From positions 32,050,745 through 32,114,744 of the forward strand of contig CM075102.1 of assembly GCA_037576195.1 (NCBI GenBank): a DNA stretch of 64,000 nucleotides. Direction: 5' to 3'. Shown here piece by piece: positions 21,130 through 35,400 of the stretch. The notes beneath the pieces are model-generated. The model had not been told where the DNA came from. It did not search any database and saw only the letters and a list, made by a program, of their open reading frames with translations. The position numbers and the translations under genes were made by a program. This DNA comes from Phytoseiulus persimilis (Eukaryota; Arthropoda; Arachnida; Mesostigmata; Phytoseiidae). How positions within the stretch are numbered: position 1 is the stretch's first letter; each line of letters starts with the position of its first letter.

Positions 21130-23499
21130 GTAAGTAATCTCAGGGGTCTTGGTGTTTTGTTGGTCCTGCTAGATCGACATCTTCCACTTCGATTAACTGC
21201 TTTGCTGCGGAGGCGTAATTCATCTACCAGCTCATGGAGGGTCATCGTCTCACACCACTGGAGCAGATTGCATCTGCCCTTCACGCTACGACGACGACGT
21301 CCTCCGCTCCCTGAAAGCTTAAATCTTCCGCTTCAGCCAGAGCATTCGGTTTAAAGCGCACTCATTCGTGAGAAACGTTTTTCCCTGAACGTCTCCACCC
21401 TCTAATATGTTGTTTGAATATGATTTCGACACTGGCTTGAAGGAGATTGGACAGCTCTGATGATCCCTTCCGTCGATCCTGAAAATGTCTGCCGATAATG
21501 GAAGTGTCGCTGTGTACGAGGAAGTCGGGCTTCTGCTTCGCGTTCGCGTAGACGTTTCATGATTGCTAGGTCGACACAGAAGACTCGATCGGCTTGATAG
21601 ATGCGCTGCTGAGAATCGCCGAATATTTATTGTCGACGTCATTCTCCGCCCACCCTTACGTCCTCTCAACTCGGGAACGAAGAAGTTAATACATTGTGTA
21701 AACATCTACGAGCCCCTCAGCGAGAGCACATGTGACTAACTTTCAAAGACGACGCCATCCTGAGCTCGTCCTCTACGACTCTTCCTCCGATCTGCCCCGT
21801 CTCTCTCACAAACGTTCGGTGTTTGAAAAATTGGGGAAGTTCTTGTTCGTCTCGCGGTTTCAACCGTGTTCCGTCCTGCCAAAGGAACAGCTAATCTCAG
21901 GGAGCGATCGCGAACAAACAGGATTCGAATATTTTCACTTGAGTAATTTTTCACAGCAGCCAAAGTGTTCATTCCTGGCTCATGTGCGACGGCGAAAGAG
22001 GAGGGGAGGACTTCGATCGACATATTGAGTCCCCCGCTTGAGAAATTCGAAAAAAAATCCAGGTCCTTCGGGGAGAGATGCTGGCCCTCCCATTTTTTCT
22101 ATTATTTGGTGGCTCTCCTGGCCTCGTTTGGAGTTTGGGAAGCTCCCAACCGACCACAACGTGGGAGGGCACTCTCGTTAGCAGGCCTGCGCTTCATCTG
22201 TCGATATTGAGAGCTGATCTAAGAATACTTCCCCGGGAACAGTACATCCACACAAAAGCGCACAGGAAAGAAAACTCGATGTCGCGGCGCATCGTCTTTC
22301 ATGGAAGTAACCTGAGTCACTGATTCAAGTAACTTTTTCATCCGAAGACTTGCCCCGAGAGACTGGTTAGGACACAGTCCGCTGTTTTTGCATTACCTTC
22401 GCTGATGGACGCTGGTCGATTGTTTTGTTATAGCGCCCGTACAAACACATGATCAATCGATCGCCTCACTCGACGAGGAGCTGAAGTTGATTGTTTCCAA
22501 AAACCATAGCCTCAACCCACCTGAGCCATGAACAAGCGTCGAACCTGGTTCTGCGAATTTGCGACTCTCCGGAGATATTCCATCGACTTGACTCGCGATT
22601 AGGTCGAACGCCCGTCTCCTCGAAAAGCACACACTGCCTCCTTCCTGTGAGAACAGAAGCACCGCCGCAAAAATTGATCCACTTAATATTCCTCTATCGA
22701 CATCTCGATGGTTCAGCATGATATTTCCCCCCTGCAACGCGGCGCAATGATCAACGGGAAGGTTCGAACAAGATAGCTCGACGGGTATTCCTTCGTTCTG
22801 CGTTCAGAGAACGCTGCTCTTCAAACTTTCCTTCAATTTCAGAGCCGGTGGTATGCCCAATTTGTCAGTCGTAGGTCCTCTAGACGTTCTCCGACGGAAA
22901 ATGATGCTGGACATGATGGAACAGAGGATGAAAAGCAAGATCAACGCGAATAACGAATTCCTCTCCAGGCTCGGCAAAAGAGCTGACGCGATCCCGGCGT
23001 ACAGTGCGCTCCAACAGGTCAGTGTTTTCAAGCTTCCAACCAAACCGAACCTACATACAACATCACGGGACAAAGAAACGACGATTCCGCGGCATACTAA
23101 CCGATGAGAACCGTTATGTGGGGCATCGTAGAGCTTCCAAGAGAGGAATAAATGTGCCGTGGGAACACACGATCACAAGCTTTTTGGTTTTTCCGAGAAA
23201 TATATTTTGTGCCAACAGCACGCCCTAGCGAGCGGTAGATCCTCATTAAGACCCGCCAGCGTTGACACACGGGCTCTGCTATAACGGAGAGATACCGGCA
23301 TTGACCCACTTCTGGAACCTTGGACGCAAACTCTTCCCATCATTCAATCAACATCTCTCCACGGGTTCTGTGCCAGGTCCCAGGGACCAGGTCTATGCGC
23401 CCCGTCACGGATTCGCGCGCCGCCAAAAGCGGCGGATTCCGTGCAGCACGCCGCCGCGCCACCGCCGCAGAGTTTTCACGGCGGCACTCCATGGATTAG
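20984..23499 (+). CDS. CRF-like diuretic hormone (DH44-type) precursor
   Basis: Secreted prohormone. In arthropods the CRF-like diuretic hormones are amidated peptides that raise cAMP in renal tubules through family B receptors. Exon 20984-21129 (ATG 20987) encodes a signal peptide (MRQLFGCGSALLCLLLVLVA...GQAAY) and a short propeptide ending FMLHRR. Exon 22843-23017 encodes the hormone: after the RR at residues 47-48 come 43 residues (49-91) starting AGGMPNLSVVGPLDVLR and ending NNEFLSRL, then G (92) for amidation and KR (93-94). The NLSVVGPLDVLR core matches the family signature. The exons join in phase (CG|A). A third exon, 23377-23499, is tentative; with it the precursor is 146 residues. 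The hormone carries an unusual Met-rich centre (KMMLDMMEQRM) and an internal RR (65-66). A 5' UTR intron is implied by the acceptor at 20983. Confidence 0.9.
22843..23017 (+). CDS. Hormone gene exon: mature CRF-like peptide
   Basis: The acceptor cttcaatttcag is followed by A-GCC-GGT-GGT, completing the Arg of the RR cleavage site. The exon holds the whole 43-residue peptide, the amidation Gly, KR, and ADAIPAYSALQQ. The donor is CAACAG|gtcagt (phase 0). Confidence 0.93.
23377..23499 (+). CDS. Possible last exon of the hormone precursor
   Basis: The acceptor ctctccacgggttctgtgccag fits phase 0 after LQQ. The frame then reads VPGTRSMRPVTDSRAAK and further basic residues, stopping at TAG (HSMD). 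Phase and acceptor fit, but the sequence has no family signature, so another exon could be the real one. Confidence 0.4.
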   Translation, partial: VPGTRSMRPVTDSRAAKSGGFRAARRRATAAEFSRRHSMD

Positions 23500-26400
23500 A
23501 CCCGAACTCCAGCGTTGCTCAGACGAACCACAGCAGGAGTGACATTCACTGTTAGGTATATTCTCTTCTCTCCCACCCTTGACTTCATTGATACTTCGGA
23601 GCGTGAACTCCGGCTTCGGGAACCAAGTACAGCGATACAGTTCTCAGTGATCGCTCAACGAACGATGGAATAATAGATATATCTCTCCATGAATTCGGAA
23701 TGCCGCGGGAACCCGGCGCCCGGAAGGATTCCGGATCTGTGGACGACGTCTTGTGATGCGGCATCTCGCTCTCGATTCATTTGGCCGCAAATTTGGCTCG
23801 GATCGTCACATTGATAAGTCCTGAGTCGAGCTTGCGGGGTTCAGATCGGAATCGAGTACCGGAGTCTCTCTGACCAATCATGAGCCCGTGAGAATCGTGG
23901 AGACCGGTCCGAACTCGCGACGTCGGTGGATGCGCTCCGCGGAGCGCCGCGTCGACGATCGTCGCCGGAATCGACTCCTAGCCGGCTTTTAAATCGCCCC
24001 TGGGGCTACAGCATCGGTGGGGGGGGGCGAGGCACGATCAGACGTCGGACAGTACTTGCGTCCAGGGAAGTCTCAATTCGATTGTCTGTTCCTGTTATCC
24101 TAATTTCCTGTTTGCTTTGTTGCTGCTGGCGCCGTCAGACTAACACAAGCAGCGCACACGACTCGCGGACGGATGTGAACGCGTGTTCCCTCGTTGGTGC
24201 AGGTGGACGAGATAAGATTACAGCGCGATGAGGCCAGTAACTCCAAGGTGGAGTAGGGACCAACTCACGCTTGTTCCCGACAGTTTGCTGACGATTCGCC
24301 GCTCTGTTCATCCTCAAGCGCTTATGAATGAGGACGAACTTGAGTGCGGCGCAAGCGAAAGTTCTCTGGATTTCTCGGGGCGAAACGAAGAAGGCAGTGT
24401 TTTGCGCACGCCACGCAATTCCTCTGAGTCGATTTTAACAAGGTTTCGGAAGGTTTGCAGGGAAAGAGTCTTATCACTGGGACCATTATTTTTCGCATGA
24501 TCATTAGTTAAACTGCTGCGGAACACAAGAACGAGAGGTTTCACCCAAATCAATTGTTCTCGTTCTGATTCACTACCCTGCGTCGTCGCTGTTCTTTCTG
24601 CACGTCCCTCGACGGTTCATCGAATGGCAGCAAGCACGCGCCAGGATCAACAAGGGATGACGACCCGGGCTGTCCGGTCGCTGGTTAGGAGAGCGGAGAG
24701 AGAAGCAGGCCGAGGGAAAGCTCTGAACAAATCAATTCTCCGCGTGCAGCAGGTTTTCCTGCGACCGTCGAGGACAGGTGAACGTCAAGACTTCGTTCAC
24801 TTGATCTTCGTTCCTAGAAACAGTCGGGCGTGGAATCGACTGCGAGGATGTCGCACTACTTGCGCGCGCAGAAGCGATCGTGTCGTTCGATCGATGATTG
24901 ATGTCGGAAACTATATGGGTCGACCGTCGAGCTCCAGGGCGAAAGGGAGATTCAGTCAGTCGCAGAGCTCGGATCGGAGCTTTAGAAGCGGTAGAGAGTC
25001 GCGACGGAAAATCAGGAATCTTGATCTCAAAATGTTCTCTCATTTCTCCCTGCAGGAGTGGCTCGACAATCTGGAGTCTGACGAAGCTTGATCTTCTTTC
25101 ATCGCCCGATTCGTCGTCAGCAGTGAACCGCCGTAGAAGTCGTCTCACTCCTAGATTCCTGCATCGGGTCTACGAGTTTCAACTTCGACCCGATCGTTTC
25201 CAGACCTTCGGACTCTTGTAGCATTGAACAAATATTTTCGCGCTCCTCACGCTCGATGGTGGTCTCAAGAAGGGGTTCGGAACCGACGCCGAAAAAATCC
25301 CTGAAAACCTCCCCGTCAAGTCGTTCTCTGCCTCTTCGATTAGCACCTTATGGACGCACGTAGACTGGGAAGTCACAAAATCACCAAGATTCCAACTGTT
25401 ATCGTGTTGAGTTTGGCCTCAAGCCTTTCCCGACTCCATTAGATGTTGACCGGAGCCCGGAGAACCGAGTTCGCTGCACACCCCACTCTTCTTCAACTTG
25501 AAATTGAACAACTTTCGAGTTCAGAAAAACTATTTACCGTTTGACCCATCTATACACTGCTCGGAACGACAACGGTCCGAATCCCAAGCTCAGATATGGT
25601 GTCTCTCCATTTCTCCCAAGCACTTCCCAGCAAATACATAGAAGCACTCGAGCAACGAGTACGAACGGAAGAGGGGAAAAATATTCCTCGTGCTGTCGTC
25701 GTAGCCGCCGCTATTGTTGCGGCGCAAATATCTCGAATGATACCCAGCTGACTCAGATTCTATCCCCTTCGGAACCTCAGGGAACGTTCGCCGGAGCGAA
25801 TTTCCATTCTTGCCGATTTGGATGAAACCTCAAAGACTAATTCAGTTCAGTCTGCACCTGACAACTGTCGTCGTGAGGGCCATGTTCCCACGCAAACTAT
25901 CATGAACAAACTACGAGTCTAACTTTGTTGGTCCCTGCGCCGTGTATCGATCGCTCTTCCACCTATCACGCTCTAGAAACTGGAAAAATAATTGTGGTCG
26001 ATGTCCGCGTGTCGCGTCTCGGAGGGTTTCGTCAAGAGGTGGTCACTCCGAAGAATCACTCCTTCGGCGGAATGACCATCCCTGAAGGAAATCGGTGGCT
26101 CCTCCGAAACTATTCTCAAAATCATCTGCAGCGGCTGCCTGGAAGTTCGTAGAAGCCTTGAGGGAAAGCATCGACATGTTAGATGTGAACCTCACAATAA
26201 CTCCGTCTGATCTCAATAGGCGGGCTGGATATTTTTTTGGGGTATAGAATCCCGGGAACCGACAGACGGCAGCAGCTAGATATTATCGCTTATCGAGAAG
26301 CGTTCCGCATTTAACGACATGTGACGCAGGAGCTGATTCTTCAACTTGTTCTTGAGAATATTTTTCGTTTCAAGAGCTCTGTAAATAAGACAAGTTGTTC

Positions 26401-29400
26401 AACGAGAGTCGGGGGATACTCGAGAGATCGCTCGTCAGCTCGCTCGCCTGCTCGTTCAAATCCAGTGTTCTGCATTGTTCCAAAACAAATGTCAGATGAT
26501 AGATTTATTTGTTCATGTTGTTCATTAGGAGTGGCGAACGCCCTTTAATCATCATGAATGGACTCTTGTCGAGAGTTGACATCACTCGACTAGATGTGTT
26601 GAGAGTAGTCATTTCAACGCGGAGAAAAAAAACACATTAAAAATCGTTATAACTACAATAATTCCAGAGTGAGCTCTAATAGGAGGGATCGTTGATGATT
26701 ACGAAGCACGCGAACAAATAGAACAAAAATATGAATCTCAATAAAGCAGTTGCGTTCCCCGAAGCCGCTTGATTTTTTCCAGTTTAAGGGTCATGACGAT
26801 CCATCTAGCTTGCAGCGATCTTCCTGTGTCTTTTACGGAGTCTCCTTCTCCTTCCTGCGCAGAGCATGAAGGGAAGTGCTGCGAAGTTCAGGCAATATTC
26901 AATAATCCTCATCCATCAATCCAAGGAACTGATAAATTCAGCCATCAGAGACTCATCTATCCTTCTCCCTGTATAGAGATGTAGGAGTTATGGAATGCCT
27001 GAACTCCCTAGCTCTAGTGATTAGGGTCCCAGCAAGGATCCGGGCGTGTTGGGTCTGAATCAGGGATGTCGTGAGTCTCCGCCGCGCTGACACCAGCCCG
27101 GGCCGGGCGAGCTGCGGCACGAGATTCCCCATCAACGGGGATCGCACATTCGACACCTTTGTCTTCGAGGACACTCACAGGTATTATGGAGGACCGTTCC
27201 ACGATTCTTTATGTCGATCGCTGTGGAAAGAGCTCGGGAAAGCTAGACGGCGTGATCGCCTAGACCATCCGCTTGTTCTGACCGGGAGCCTTGGTCCCGA
27301 AAGAGCTGTGTTTCAGTTAAACTGCGAGTAGTCTCCTAAATTAGCCCGGAGTGGTCCGATAAGGCGGAATCATCTCGATTGATATGTGACCTCGGAAGGC
27401 AGGCTGTTAGCATTACGTGAGACGAGAGCTCATCGAAGGTGATTAATGATGTGCAAGATTTGACGCAACGGGGGATCGCGCTGGAAAACTGGAGGAGGCC
27501 TCGATTCGAATCATCAAGATCCTCCGAAGTCACCGCGTCTCCCGCCGTATCTCGAAGGCTCAGCTTCGGGGCAGCGAGCTGTCTCACTGATGCATTTCCT
27601 TGGACCGGAAGTTGAATCGATGCAGGAAATGTTCTCCCACCGAACCGTCGACCGCTTGTGAGGGGTTTGATTGAATATTCAGCTCGTCAGATTGACTTCA
27701 AGCTCCTTGATCGGAGCGTGAAACGGCCTCAAAACCGATTCCTCGCACTGGAACGTCCCCGATGAAGGTTCGAGCTGTGGGAGATCGATGGACGTGTTCG
27801 TCGACACACTGTGTGTACTGCCTGGGAGATTCGTCAAGTGTTTTCTACATATCAGATCCGAGAGTATGCTTGGAGGCGGAGCTTTTGGTGCAGGACGTGT
27901 GAGCAGCGCCACTTCGGAGCACAGAGGGCAGGGGTTGTCGTTATTCGTCTGAAGGCAAGCGATCATCGTCGCACAGTGCGGCAAAACCCAAAACCAACAT
28001 GAGTAGGAAAGAATATCTACTATTTGTTCTTCCCCAGCTACGAGGGACTGCAGGTGATTCGTTTCAGGTTATTCCTCCGGGAGGTAGATTTTTCATCGGC
28101 AAACGAGCGCCGCTCTGTGGGTGAATTCAATGACTCACCGACAAATGTCAACTCAGCTCGGCTCTGAGAGTGGGAGAGTAACAAGGTTTTCAGGCCAGTA
28201 TTGAGTCAGGGAGGCCATCTGGGTCTTCGGCGCGGTTGGCACCAAATCAAAAGTCGGAAGGCTTCTGCGTGAGATTACAATCAGCGCGCACCGGAATGAG
28301 CGTCGATTCGGGCTCTGATGCGCACGTTAAGACAGAGTTTATCCGAGGTCGGAACAATTTTTACAACTCCAGAACTCCGCCATTCGAAGCCAACGAGAGT
28401 AGTTTTCTGAGTGCGGCCATCGAACGGCCATCTGATGTTCGCAGGAAATACGGGACTCCCGGCCCAGAAGAATCGTGGATGCACTTTTCCGCCGAGCAGA
28501 GGCGTGCGTTGGGAGGATGGGGGACCAATCAATTAACTCGTTTCCTTCTGTTCCATGGCATCGAGGTTTACTCGGCTCGTTTCAACAGAGAAGGCCCGGA
28601 ACGGTGGGAGCGAGGATCTCACGCCGGTTTTCGTGTGAAGTTTGAGCAGCACTCTCCACCAATTAATCCGACCACTCGGTGAAAAAACATGGCTCTGGTC
28701 CTCTGAGCTCTTGCCGAGCATACTCCATCATGATGGCACCGGGATGGCGGATATGACTTTTCCACGACATGACTCTGGGAACCGGCCTCGCGCGACGACG
28801 AAGATCCTACTCTGACCGATTTTAGGTTCGTGGACGCGGTGATCGACGACCGCTGCTGAAACAGGACTGCGTCACGAAATCCGAAGCGCATCCCCAGAGC
28901 CTTCCCTTGGCTGACGCCCATTCTCGCTCATTCTCGTACCTGACCAGTGGAAAGTCTGCTGATTGATCTCAGGTTTGCAAACGATCAATATCCGCCTGGT
29001 TCTGGCCGGGTTTCGCCATCGTCGTTGGGTTCAGACGATAAGATCGACCGGGGACCCAGCCTCGATGATTTTGAGTTTACTGAAATGGGAAAACCGTGGG
29101 CCTGCCGGCAGCTTGCGATGATCCGGTCCCGAGACGTCATTTATTCAGAAGACAGCGCTCAGATCGGGATCGCAACGCTTTTTCCCTAGAACAACGACCG
29201 ACGAGAGCTGTTGTCAGGCATCGTACGTAGCAAGCCTTCCCTCACTTGTACTCGGGGAATACCTAGTACTTCAACACCGGGAGGAACTGAGCGCGGAGAT
29301 GGGCAAGCGGTCATGTTTTCGGGTTGGAGAACGCGCATCAAAAAGAGGTCAGGTCGCGCAAACAACGCGATGGTTCTCTCGCTCGCATAGCCTCGCTAAG

Positions 29401-32400
29401 AGACAAAACAGTTTCTCTTGGTCCTCAGGCGGCATTCAAGCTCGGATGTCAGGACGATGCGATGGGGGCTTAGTCGGCTGATTCTTGGATTCGAACTTTT
29501 ACCGTTCCTCTCCAGGTCCCCGAAGATTTCGGTGCTTTGGCCGTCCATTGTATCTTTGACGCGGAGACTATGAGAGAATTGGAACTATGGGGAAGACTCC
29601 CGTAGCTGCTCGAGTAGACTGTCACCAAGCGTTCTGAAGTACACAGGAGTAGGCCACAGGACTCACTGCCAACTGTAGACCCGATCGGAATCAGCCGAGC
29701 TCTGAGGTTACAGTAGCGGCTCGATTGCCCCAAATGCAGGTCGTAGTCATCGAGGGCTCGATCGGAGCTATTCGGATACGGGGAGATTTTCGTCTCGGAA
29801 GCTGCCGAGAGATGCCCTTAGATGAAGGACGGAATAATTGGGCTTACGAACGGAACCTAATCAGGGGTTCCGGCCCTTGAAACTCGACAACAAAAACGTG
29901 GACTTGCCTTGATTCATATCTGAGCTCCTGCATGGGACTCCTGCGCCGAACGGGGCTCTGATCGTTGCCTCAAGGTCAAGGGCTCGTTGCTTTCATCGAG
30001 TCTCCTGACTTCCTACTGACCAGAGAGTGTCTTGATTCCTGTGGCATCCACGAAATACATGTTTCTAGTTTGACCTGGTGAAACTCACCCACTACCCTGG
30101 ATTGAAACCCCCGAAGTTCAATACCGCTGTTGTTTCGTTAGAAATGAACTCAGGTATACTTCGAATACGCTGAGCTCTCGTGTGCGAAGAGCACTCCTCC
30201 CATGGATGACGATTTTAAACTGGTTTACGAAGCTTACCGCGGAACTCCTAGACGTGATCAGCTTCGGTCGGGCAGATACGTTGCACATATTCCGGGCCCA
30301 CCGAGACTGGGAGAAGTCCGCCTATTATCAAAACCTGCTGCCTTCCTGAAGGGAGTAGCGGGCCTCAAGGAGGTTGCCTTTTCAACATTGATTTAGGTAG
30401 CAGAATGCGATCAACTCGGCCCATGATCACTTGTGATTCTGAGGATCGGCATGATTCACGTGAACACGTCGAACCTGAGTATCTCGCATTCTCCATTATC
30501 AAAATAAACAAAAATTATCGTGTGTAGAAAGGGAGAGAACAGAGGAAGTAACAACGGAGGAGCAGTACTAGAATTCTTCATTCGTTATTCGGGTGTTTGC
30601 GCTCCGCTGCCCGTTATGTCTTCGTTGGTTCCACTACCGGTCGTGACGAGGATGGCAATCGAGGCGACGACGAACTTCCGCAGCATGTCGGAGACTGGAG
30701 AATTCATGAGAAAGTCTTCCCGGAGCGGTCCACGAGCGATGATATTCCCTGACTTCGAGCTCTGATTTCCGAAGAACTCCAACGTGGAATATCCCGACCC
30801 TTTGGTCTTTCTGTTTGGGAGTGGCCAGGCTGCGAGGTATACGAGATTCCATCCGAGCCTTTTCCGATTGCTACTCACCAGTAGCATACATTGTGGACCT
30901 GCTGTCTTCATGAGATGTGTATCAACCCTATCCACGAGGACGACCATTCCCAGCGAAATCAGGAGTGCACATTCGTTCTCCGGGGGATGTTTCACATGGC
31001 CATGTGAGTATTCGAGGCTCTCTTCCATAGCACAGCCTCCAGCTGTGACTTCGCTTCGGAGCTGTTTTTCATCTCCTCCCACCGAGAGCTCACCGATGCT
31101 GATGACTTGCTCGAGCTTGGAAAGTTCTCAGGGAAGTGGATGCTCATGTCGGCGATTGAGGTAGTTGCTCAAATCGGTGTCGCTCGTTTTCCGCTGTGCG
31201 ATTCTCCGGATATCGTAGCCAACTCTGGAAACCCGATTTGCACGAACGGCTTCTGACGGGATAGCTTGAGCGAAGTTTCCGTGTCACTCCTCACATCGGA
31301 AGTTCTGCGAAAGGCGAGCCGATCTCTGAAATCATGGGTAAACGTTGCTCAAATATATGACATCCTACCATCAAACGAGAAAAGTGGAATCTCTGCAAGC
31401 CCACTACACCCTAGCATAATGCAGTTCTCGAGTAATCTCCAAGAGTCCGAGAGCGGGAATCTCGCGAGGTTCACGTGGGCTCTGGTTAGTTTATCGACCG
31501 CTGCTAGAGCGATACATCGCCTACCTCCATCTCGAGTGATTCATGATTTATCCCAGGTGAGAATCTTCTAGCTAGAGGATCGCACAAAAATGTTACGGTC
31601 AATATTTACCCTGATGGGTGATCCGTGCGAAGAACTCCATTACCAAAGCTCGCGAGTAAGGGAACTGGTGTCTTCACTGGTCAGCCACAGAGACGCTGCC
31701 GTCAAGGCTTCTGTTGGGTAAGTCGGGGACGAAATGAGGAGAATAGTCTCGTCGGTCCATAGGTATTCCAACGTGACCGTAAATCATTGCGAGCACTGTG
31801 ATGAAAAGGGTGAATGATTCTGAGGCGTCATCGAATCCACCGCCTCCGGATTGGTTCCCGCTACACAAGCTGTGGGAGAGAGCGGCAAGATTCATCACTG
31901 AATCGTTCGTTAATTCTCCCGTTTCTGATGAAGGCAATGGACTTCCGAATGTACTGGAAGAATGGAGAAAACCCTCTGCGCCTAAAGAACTTTGAAGAAT
32001 TCGAGTAATCGAAGCACCCGGGAGTGATTGCGTCGAAGTCATACGAGAGTTCATCGGACGTGTAAACAGGGAGAAATTCGGCGCACCATAATATCGCGGT
32101 CGTGGGTGCTTCCTTGACTCGAATCGATAGGAGTTTCGCGGGCTGATAATCATTGTCAGATTTTGTCGGTTTTCATTTTCCCGGATCGACTGGGAAAACG
32201 CCTCGAGCTCCTCACAGTTCTCCCACATTCGTTCAGAGGCAATGCTCAATGGTAATCGATTTTCTTCTGTGGAGCTCCTGTGTCGTTGAACTCAAGTTCC
32301 TCATTCATTTGAGGGCTTCCGTTCGAAATTCGGAGCAAGCGTTCAACGCAATCAATTCAGCTTACATCCGTCGGCCCGGTATAGAGTGTGGAACGTACGA

Positions 32401-35400
32401 ATTCTGAATGCCTGGAAAGCGCACGAAGTTCCTCACAAAGTCCTCATCTCCCACAACGGGAGTTCGGAGAGCAGGAAAGCCCAATGTTCTAACTTCCTGG
32501 AATGAACTTCCCGGAAAACCATTAGGCCTCCCGGATATCTGCCAATTCTGAGGAGAGGATTCGGAATAGTTCTGACTATTAGATGTAACTGCAGCAGAGC
32601 AATTGTTTGCGACGATTGACCTCCCCGAGAAGCTTCTGTTTCTCGCATCCTCTAGCAACCCGAGATTGCCGAAACGTGCTTTCTCATTCTGAGGAGAAGA
32701 GGCTCCTCATGACGCGGTCCCAGGTGGATCCCCAACTCTTCACACGACCGACATCCGCAAGAAGCAAGCCAGCGGGCTCGATTTGAATTTTGGAGTCTTA
32801 TTTTGCTCTCATCACTCAGGATCTTAGATAAGACGCGCAGGAGGGTCCACCCACGAAACCTTGAGGTGGATCTTTGAAGGGCCGATGGCGCACGCTCTCT
32901 CGACTGCTTTCGTTGTAGCTGGTCGTCTGGACGTCACTTGAGCACGAGTGTTGATTACCCACTTTGTTATCTCAAGTGCGAACGATGTTTTGTTTTCGCT
33001 TATCCTCTCTAGAGGAGTTCGTCTCAAAAGGACCGCTCACTCATATCAGCCGAAAACATCCAAGATAGTTTGATCCGAACCTCGACTGAATCTGTGGGAG
33101 TTCGAGCGGATCCCCAAGGAGAGAAGTAACGTCATTCCAAAATGCCAGGCGGTTCCTAAGTGTATCTCGAATGTCCTCGACACGAGACGAGCCTCTGTTT
33201 TGGTCACTTCGCACACGAGTACAAGGTGATGCCTACCCCGATGTTTCCGACGCGAGTTTTCGCATATCGTCTGAGCTCTCGTCCATGTTGGTTGCTCTTT
33301 CTGTGGCCCTGAGTGTTATTATAACATTTGGATCCGGCTCAATTACACGAGTGTTGATGATGTTGTTTGCGACGCGCTCACAATGGGCGTTGCACTCCGC
33401 AGTTTTTTTACACCAGCAGCATTGCATTACCGCAAAGACAAACGTGTCCTGGGAGAAGGGCGAGCTCGGACCAACGGCTCAGCAACAGGTCTCCCTAAGC
33501 CTCCGCTGGTAGGCTTCGTCGATGATGGGAAGCCTATCACAGACTTTCGCCTCGTGTTCTGCAGCACCGCACTCCGTCACTGATGGAACGCTCCTCAGAA
33601 GATAATCGGTTGCCATGGACTAGACTGCGGACGAATCGTCTCATCACCGCGGCCGGTGGATGTATGAGGACAGACGGAGCCTTCGGCGCTCAAAACAAGA
33701 CATGCCGTCCAGGAATAGTCGGCTCTCTGTACGAATGATACCCACGACGGTAAAACCAACGTTGTGGTCTGCGGAGGGTGTAAGGCGAGAATATCATACG
33801 AAAATCACTGTTCTAACGGCTCGAAATCTCACTGAATTATTCCGGACCTGGTAAAGTATCTGCGATCGATTCGGCGATTAGGGGCAACCGTCACGGCACC
33901 GAGAGTGGTTTCAACAAGGAAGGACGGGTCGATTTGTCAAGAAGCAAGAGTGTTCCTGGCGTCGCTTCGAACAGCTCGATTCGCATCCGCCTGAGATGCT
34001 TCCAATGATAATCGATCCGCTGGAGCCCTGGAGGATTGCTGCGAAATGACGGTTTCTATATAAAATCCATCAGGGATTCGGAATTTCCAAAGCCTCTGAT
34101 TCATTTTCATACCGAGCTCGCGAAGTTTGTAACTCTTCTTGCCTGAGCTAGGGAATTCTATTGAGCCTCAGAGGCCCAATCGTTTGCGCGTACCATCTAT
34201 TCTAGAGAGGCCACAGCCCCCGGGATTCAAACGCTTGCGGAAGTACGAAATACCTGGCGTCCTTGACTCCGCCCATCTTCGAGTCGAGAATACGGCCGCC
34301 CTCGTGTTCTCTCTGGGTCCGGGAGTCGATGGTGAAGATGATGGGATATTCGCGAAAAAAACGTCCTCAATGGTTTACTGCTGTTTAGCATCATCTGAAT
34401 CCAGGTGGTGGAATGCAATCCGGTCTGTTTTTTTTCCCGTTATGTCCGCTATTTAACGACACGAGAATGTCCCTCAGTTTGTCCCATGTTCATCGAACTG
34501 TACTCGGAGAGAACGGGGAGGTGGATTGCTGCATTTCTGGCGTTGAGGAACCGCAAAGTGCTACGGTTACTTGCGGACGAACTTGAAAAAATCCAGTGCT
34601 TTCGGAGCTTTTCGGAAGCCTCTTCCCTGCATATGCAACTACTCCTGGTTCTTATCAGGACATGTATGAGGTTTCCACGGAGGCGCAGCGATAAAGAGGG
34701 GGGGGGGGGGGGGAGAAACTCCTAATAGAGGCGGCACAGGGTGTTCTGTTGGACGGCTCGAAGTCGATCTGATGCCCTAACATCCTTGGCTGCTCATCAC
34801 GAGCCTTAGCCCCGGGCAGCACACTCCCACCCGATGCGAGTGGGATCTCAATGCTCGGAGCAGATCCCTTCCATTCCGAATAATTCTGAAACGGTGAATC
34901 AGGGATGGGTCCGCTACGGCGCGGAGGAGGATTGTAACCTCGCATTCTGTCTGAAAGGAGTGAATAATCACATTCAGCGAACGGCGGTTGCTCAACTCAT
35001 GCGCCGCTCAGGCTCTCCAGGTGGAGTTTCAGACGTACGTCCTGAAACCGATATTCAGTCGAACATCCGGGAGGCTGGAGCCTCAATCGCGAGGGATGGA
35101 AGCTGTTGTTTCAACGGATTCTAGCTATTTAACGGCATCGGAATCGCTGGAGGCAAAACATTCGCCTCGATCCAACCACGCAGATTGGAATTGGAGCTAA
35201 ATTGAATTATTTTCAGAAGCGATCGCGAGTTGTGTACCGACAACGCAGCCGAACAGTCGTTCTTCATTCTGTGAGCATGGCTTTCCGGGGAAGCGAGCAT
35301 AGAAGCTCGGGGATGATTCGAGCCCCGGCTTCACTTGGATGCTTGTCGAACAGCTTCGATGCAGCCATTCCGAATTCTGAAAAGCTGTCGGTGGAGTTTC

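Noticed and set aside
22078-22323. Signal-peptide-like frame MLALPFFLLFGG within the hormone gene intron
   Set aside because: No Cys pattern, no splice sites and no recognisable product; likely chance in a T-rich stretch.
24624-25091. 155-codon Arg/Ser-rich plus frame as a single-exon gene
   Set aside because: This length is expected by chance in 64 kb and no family is recognisable; only its last 11 codons have a good acceptor before them.
30585-31082. 165-codon minus frame with a hydrophobic segment
   Set aside because: Chance length; overlaps a 126-codon frame on the other strand and neither has a recognisable domain.
31674-32249. 191-codon minus frame
   Set aside because: Near chance length, no domain, no supporting splice sites or signal sequence.
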